Of a stretch of DNA of 64,000 bases, positions 62,158 through 64,000 are shown one piece after another (positions within the stretch are counted from its first letter, which is position 1; every line of letters starts with the position of its first letter). Source of the DNA: Morchella semilibera (taxonomy: Eukaryota > Ascomycota > Pezizomycetes > Pezizales > Morchellaceae); assembly GCA_009192285.1 (NCBI GenBank), contig WBVU01000008.1, positions 1,560,370-1,624,369 on the forward strand, written 5' to 3'. The notes under the pieces were generated by a model. It saw nothing but the letters and a program-made list of their open reading frames with translations. It made no database searches and was not told where the DNA came from. A program made the position numbers and the translations under genes.

Positions 62158-62187
62158 TTTAGTTAGGGTTAGGGCTAGTTAGGGTTA
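62158..62187. repeat. Interstitial telomere-like motif
   Basis: TTAGTTAGGGTTAGGGC followed by TAGTTAGGGTTAG: short TTAGGG-type repeats inside the satellite region. Too short and internal to be a chromosome end. Confidence 0.75.
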
Positions 62188-62442
62188 GTGATCAAGTTTA
62201 TTAAATATCTACTCAAGCTAAGGGGAATCCCAGGAGCCCCGATCAAACTACCACATTCCTCAAGCCCCCAACACCGCCTTTCCGGATCAGTGCAGGAAGA
62301 TCAGAAGGGAGGACACAAGAGACCCACAACTAGAAACCCATTCGAGGAGGAGAGCCCCCACCCGAACCGCAGCCCAACCAAACAGAGAGACGCAATCACC
62401 CAACAGTCAGGTCTAACCAACAGCACAGCAAGGACCAAAACA

Positions 62443-62530
62443 CTAACAATTAGCGTTTCACGATTTCCACCCCGGAAATCCGCCAAATATGCCCGACGTC
62501 AGGCCACCCCGACGTCAGGCACGGTCGGGC
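62443..62530. repeat. Dispersed repeat B, copy 1
   Basis: CTAACAATTAGCGTTTCACG, then ATTTCCACCCCGGAAATC, then two GACGTCAGGC motifs separated by CACCCC. Copy 2 is at 62797-62895; only the first third recurs at 63590-63615. Confidence 0.85.
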
Positions 62531-62796
62531 ATCCCTACCACGTATTATGACACGGAACAGAATCATGTCGGGACCTATGTCAGGCTCAACCACTACAGCA
62601 GGCTCCCATTAGTGAAAATAGGTCTCTAGTATAGCGCCCCCACTATCGCTTCCACCTCCACCTCCACCTTCACCCCCACCCCCACCCCCACCCCATGGAC
62701 ACACCCATAATGACACCTAGGATACGCTTGAAATGACGCCACTAACACGTCCAAATCTACGCCTATGACACGCCCAGATAGTCAAAACCAGGTCCC

Positions 62797-62895
62797 CTAA
62801 CAATTAGTGTTTCACGATTTCCGCCCTGGAAATCCAATAAATATTCCCGACGTCAGGCCACCCCGACGTCAGGCGTGGTCGGGCACAGTCGGGCA
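62797..62895. repeat. Dispersed repeat B, copy 2
   Basis: Same order as copy 1: CTAACAATTAGTGTTTCACG, the GATTTCC..GGAAATC palindrome, and the doubled GACGTCAGGC, then GGTCGGGCA. Confidence 0.85.
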
Positions 62896-63003
62896 TTTCA
62901 AGCACCTCCTGTGACACGCGATAGAATTATGTCGGGCCCAACCAGATCCTGACTCTAACTATGCTCGCCAGGACTCCACCCAAAAGATTCTTTAGCTGAG
63001 CGT

Positions 63004-63195
63004 TAATAATCGCTTCCCCAGGACGGGAGCCATCATGAAGCCAGACACTTATGGCTTCCTACCTCTGCACTCACCCTGACTCCATCCCTGGAGTGTGGGG
63101 ACCATTGGAAGCCATACGCATAAGGCTCGCTGCCTCTACACTCGCTTGCAGGGGCTAGAGGCCATTAGGAGGCCACACCCATATGTGTTCTTGGC
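63004..63195. repeat. Degenerate 60-bp satellite, block 2
   Basis: About three units, ending GGCCACACCCATATGTGTTC. Followed by repeat C (63197-63241). Confidence 0.75.
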
Positions 63196-63373
63196 TCTGT
63201 CAAAACCCCACCCCCTACTCCGCCCCGCAATCGTGTACCCCTTCCGCCCCCACCATACAATATCTTGAGGCCAGTTCGCGTCACACACATACAAACTAAT
63301 ACCACGCTGGACGACTACGGGTCGCATACAACCTCAGTGCACCACAGCATAATCCCATCCCGGCTTAGCGACC

Positions 63374-63500
63374 GGCCCGGCTACCACCACCACCACTACC
63401 ACCAATACCACCGTGCCCGCCACTACCATCACGGTCGCATACTACCGTGATTAAGCGAACCTACCACCCACTCCCTACCACCACCCCTACTCCCACTATC
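63374..63500. repeat. CCA-type trinucleotide-rich stretch
   Basis: Interrupted (CCA/ACC)n microsatellite, e.g. TACCACCACCACCACTACCA. Non-coding. Confidence 0.7.
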
Positions 63501-63639
63501 ACCACCACCAGCATGTCCATCACACTCACCGCACCCTCCAATGTAGTCGTATACCACCATAGTCGAGCGAGCCTACCACCCAACTCGCCCCTAACAATTA
63601 GTGTTTTGCCATTGCTTTTCAGAAACGAGTAAAATCTGC

Positions 63640-64000
63640 CTCTACACTAGCCTCCGCAATATGGAAGCCACATCTAGATAGTTGCCTACCCTTACACCCG
63701 CTTTCACTCCCCCGAAGCCACTAGGAACGTAGGCCACACCCAAATGTTTCCCTGCCTCCGCAACCGCTTCCATATCCTGGAAGCCATTATGGAGCTAGAT
63801 ACATATGGCTCCCTGCTCCTCCACTCGCCTCTGCTGCATGGGGGCCACCCAAGCGGCTTCCTGCCCTACACCCGCCCCCACACCTTAGAAGTTGTCATAG
63901 AGTCACACCTATATGGCTCCCTAACTCTACATTCGCCTCCAGAGCCTGGACGCAATTAGGAAGACACACCCAGAAGGTTCCCTGCCTTTGTACTCGCTTC
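63640..64000. repeat. Degenerate 60-bp satellite, block 3, running off the window
   Basis: Six or more units with period near 60 bp, each ending in TGCCT.TACA-type sequence before CTCGCTTCC; one unit is shortened. It continues past position 64000. Confidence 0.8.

Noticed and set aside
62158-64000. Chromosome end (telomere)
   Set aside because: TTAGGG-like run is short, degenerate and followed by 1.8 kb of other repeats.

Overview
The window looks like a chromosome segment from a filamentous ascomycete fungus (Pezizomycotina; a Pezizomycetes truffle- or morel-like genome is my guess, not proven). The reasons are short 41-75 nt spliceosomal introns with GTAAGT/GTATGT donors and CTAAC-type branch sites, scattered CCCTAA-type motifs, chromodomain-bearing Ty3/Gypsy elements (chromoviruses), fungal Harbinger elements whose stop codons mostly read as C-to-T changes, and fungal-specific protein families (SERAC1-like lipase with ankyrins, F-box with ankyrins, a STAND N-terminal plus ubiquitin-like protein, and a multipass membrane family). 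One N at 8566 shows it is a draft assembly.

Layout. 0.8-6.8 kb: a tandem family of three intact two-exon paralogs that I do not recognise, plus two decayed copies. All share a conserved C-terminal domain, and poly-C runs (one of 48 C) sit near their 5' ends. 7.6-20.4 kb: a nested transposon block. A mariner-like MITE is split by an inactivated Gypsy element (Gypsy-1, minus strand), which itself carries two MITEs of an unusual family. Next to it is a 5.85-kb Harbinger element with TAA target duplications, a transposase, a Myb-like partner, a third ORF and an internal satellite, itself hit by two solo LTRs of the Gypsy-1 family. 21.5-24 kb: a lipase-ankyrin gene with frame breaks. 24-30 kb: gene-poor. 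30.2-32.8 kb: a multipass membrane protein gene. 36.3-37.5 kb: a four-exon gene for a STAND-type N-terminal domain plus ubiquitin-like protein. 37.6-45.6 kb: a minisatellite split by an intact, very young Gypsy element (Gypsy-2) with two 603-bp LTRs that read as identical. 46.9-47.3 kb: a small orphan gene. 50.7-52.4 kb: a PD-(D/E)XK-like gene. 52.9-55.2 kb: a decayed two-gene DNA transposon. 56.3-57 kb: an F-box/ankyrin gene. 59.5-60.5 kb: a broken orphan gene. 61.3-64 kb: satellite and dispersed repeats.

The most unusual signal is the minisatellite at 37.6-45.6 kb. Each 55-58 bp unit has the form of a complete fungal intron: GTAAGT donor, GCTGAC branch site, TATGCAG acceptor, 53-55 nt. Units are separated by exactly three nucleotides. 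At 38 junctions the flanking AG and GT are invariant, while the enclosed triplet takes 14 different values. This is the pattern expected if splice signals are kept and one-codon microexons diversify. The array begins immediately after the 3' end of the ubiquitin-like gene, and the last intron-like segment before it resembles the repeat unit. Whether it is transcribed and spliced cannot be told from DNA alone.

A second notable result is that both Gypsy elements have a primer-binding site that is not tRNA-like but is a 10-nt perfect complement of a site inside their own LTR. The two 10-mers differ between the elements and have changed together, which supports Tf1-type self-primed reverse transcription.
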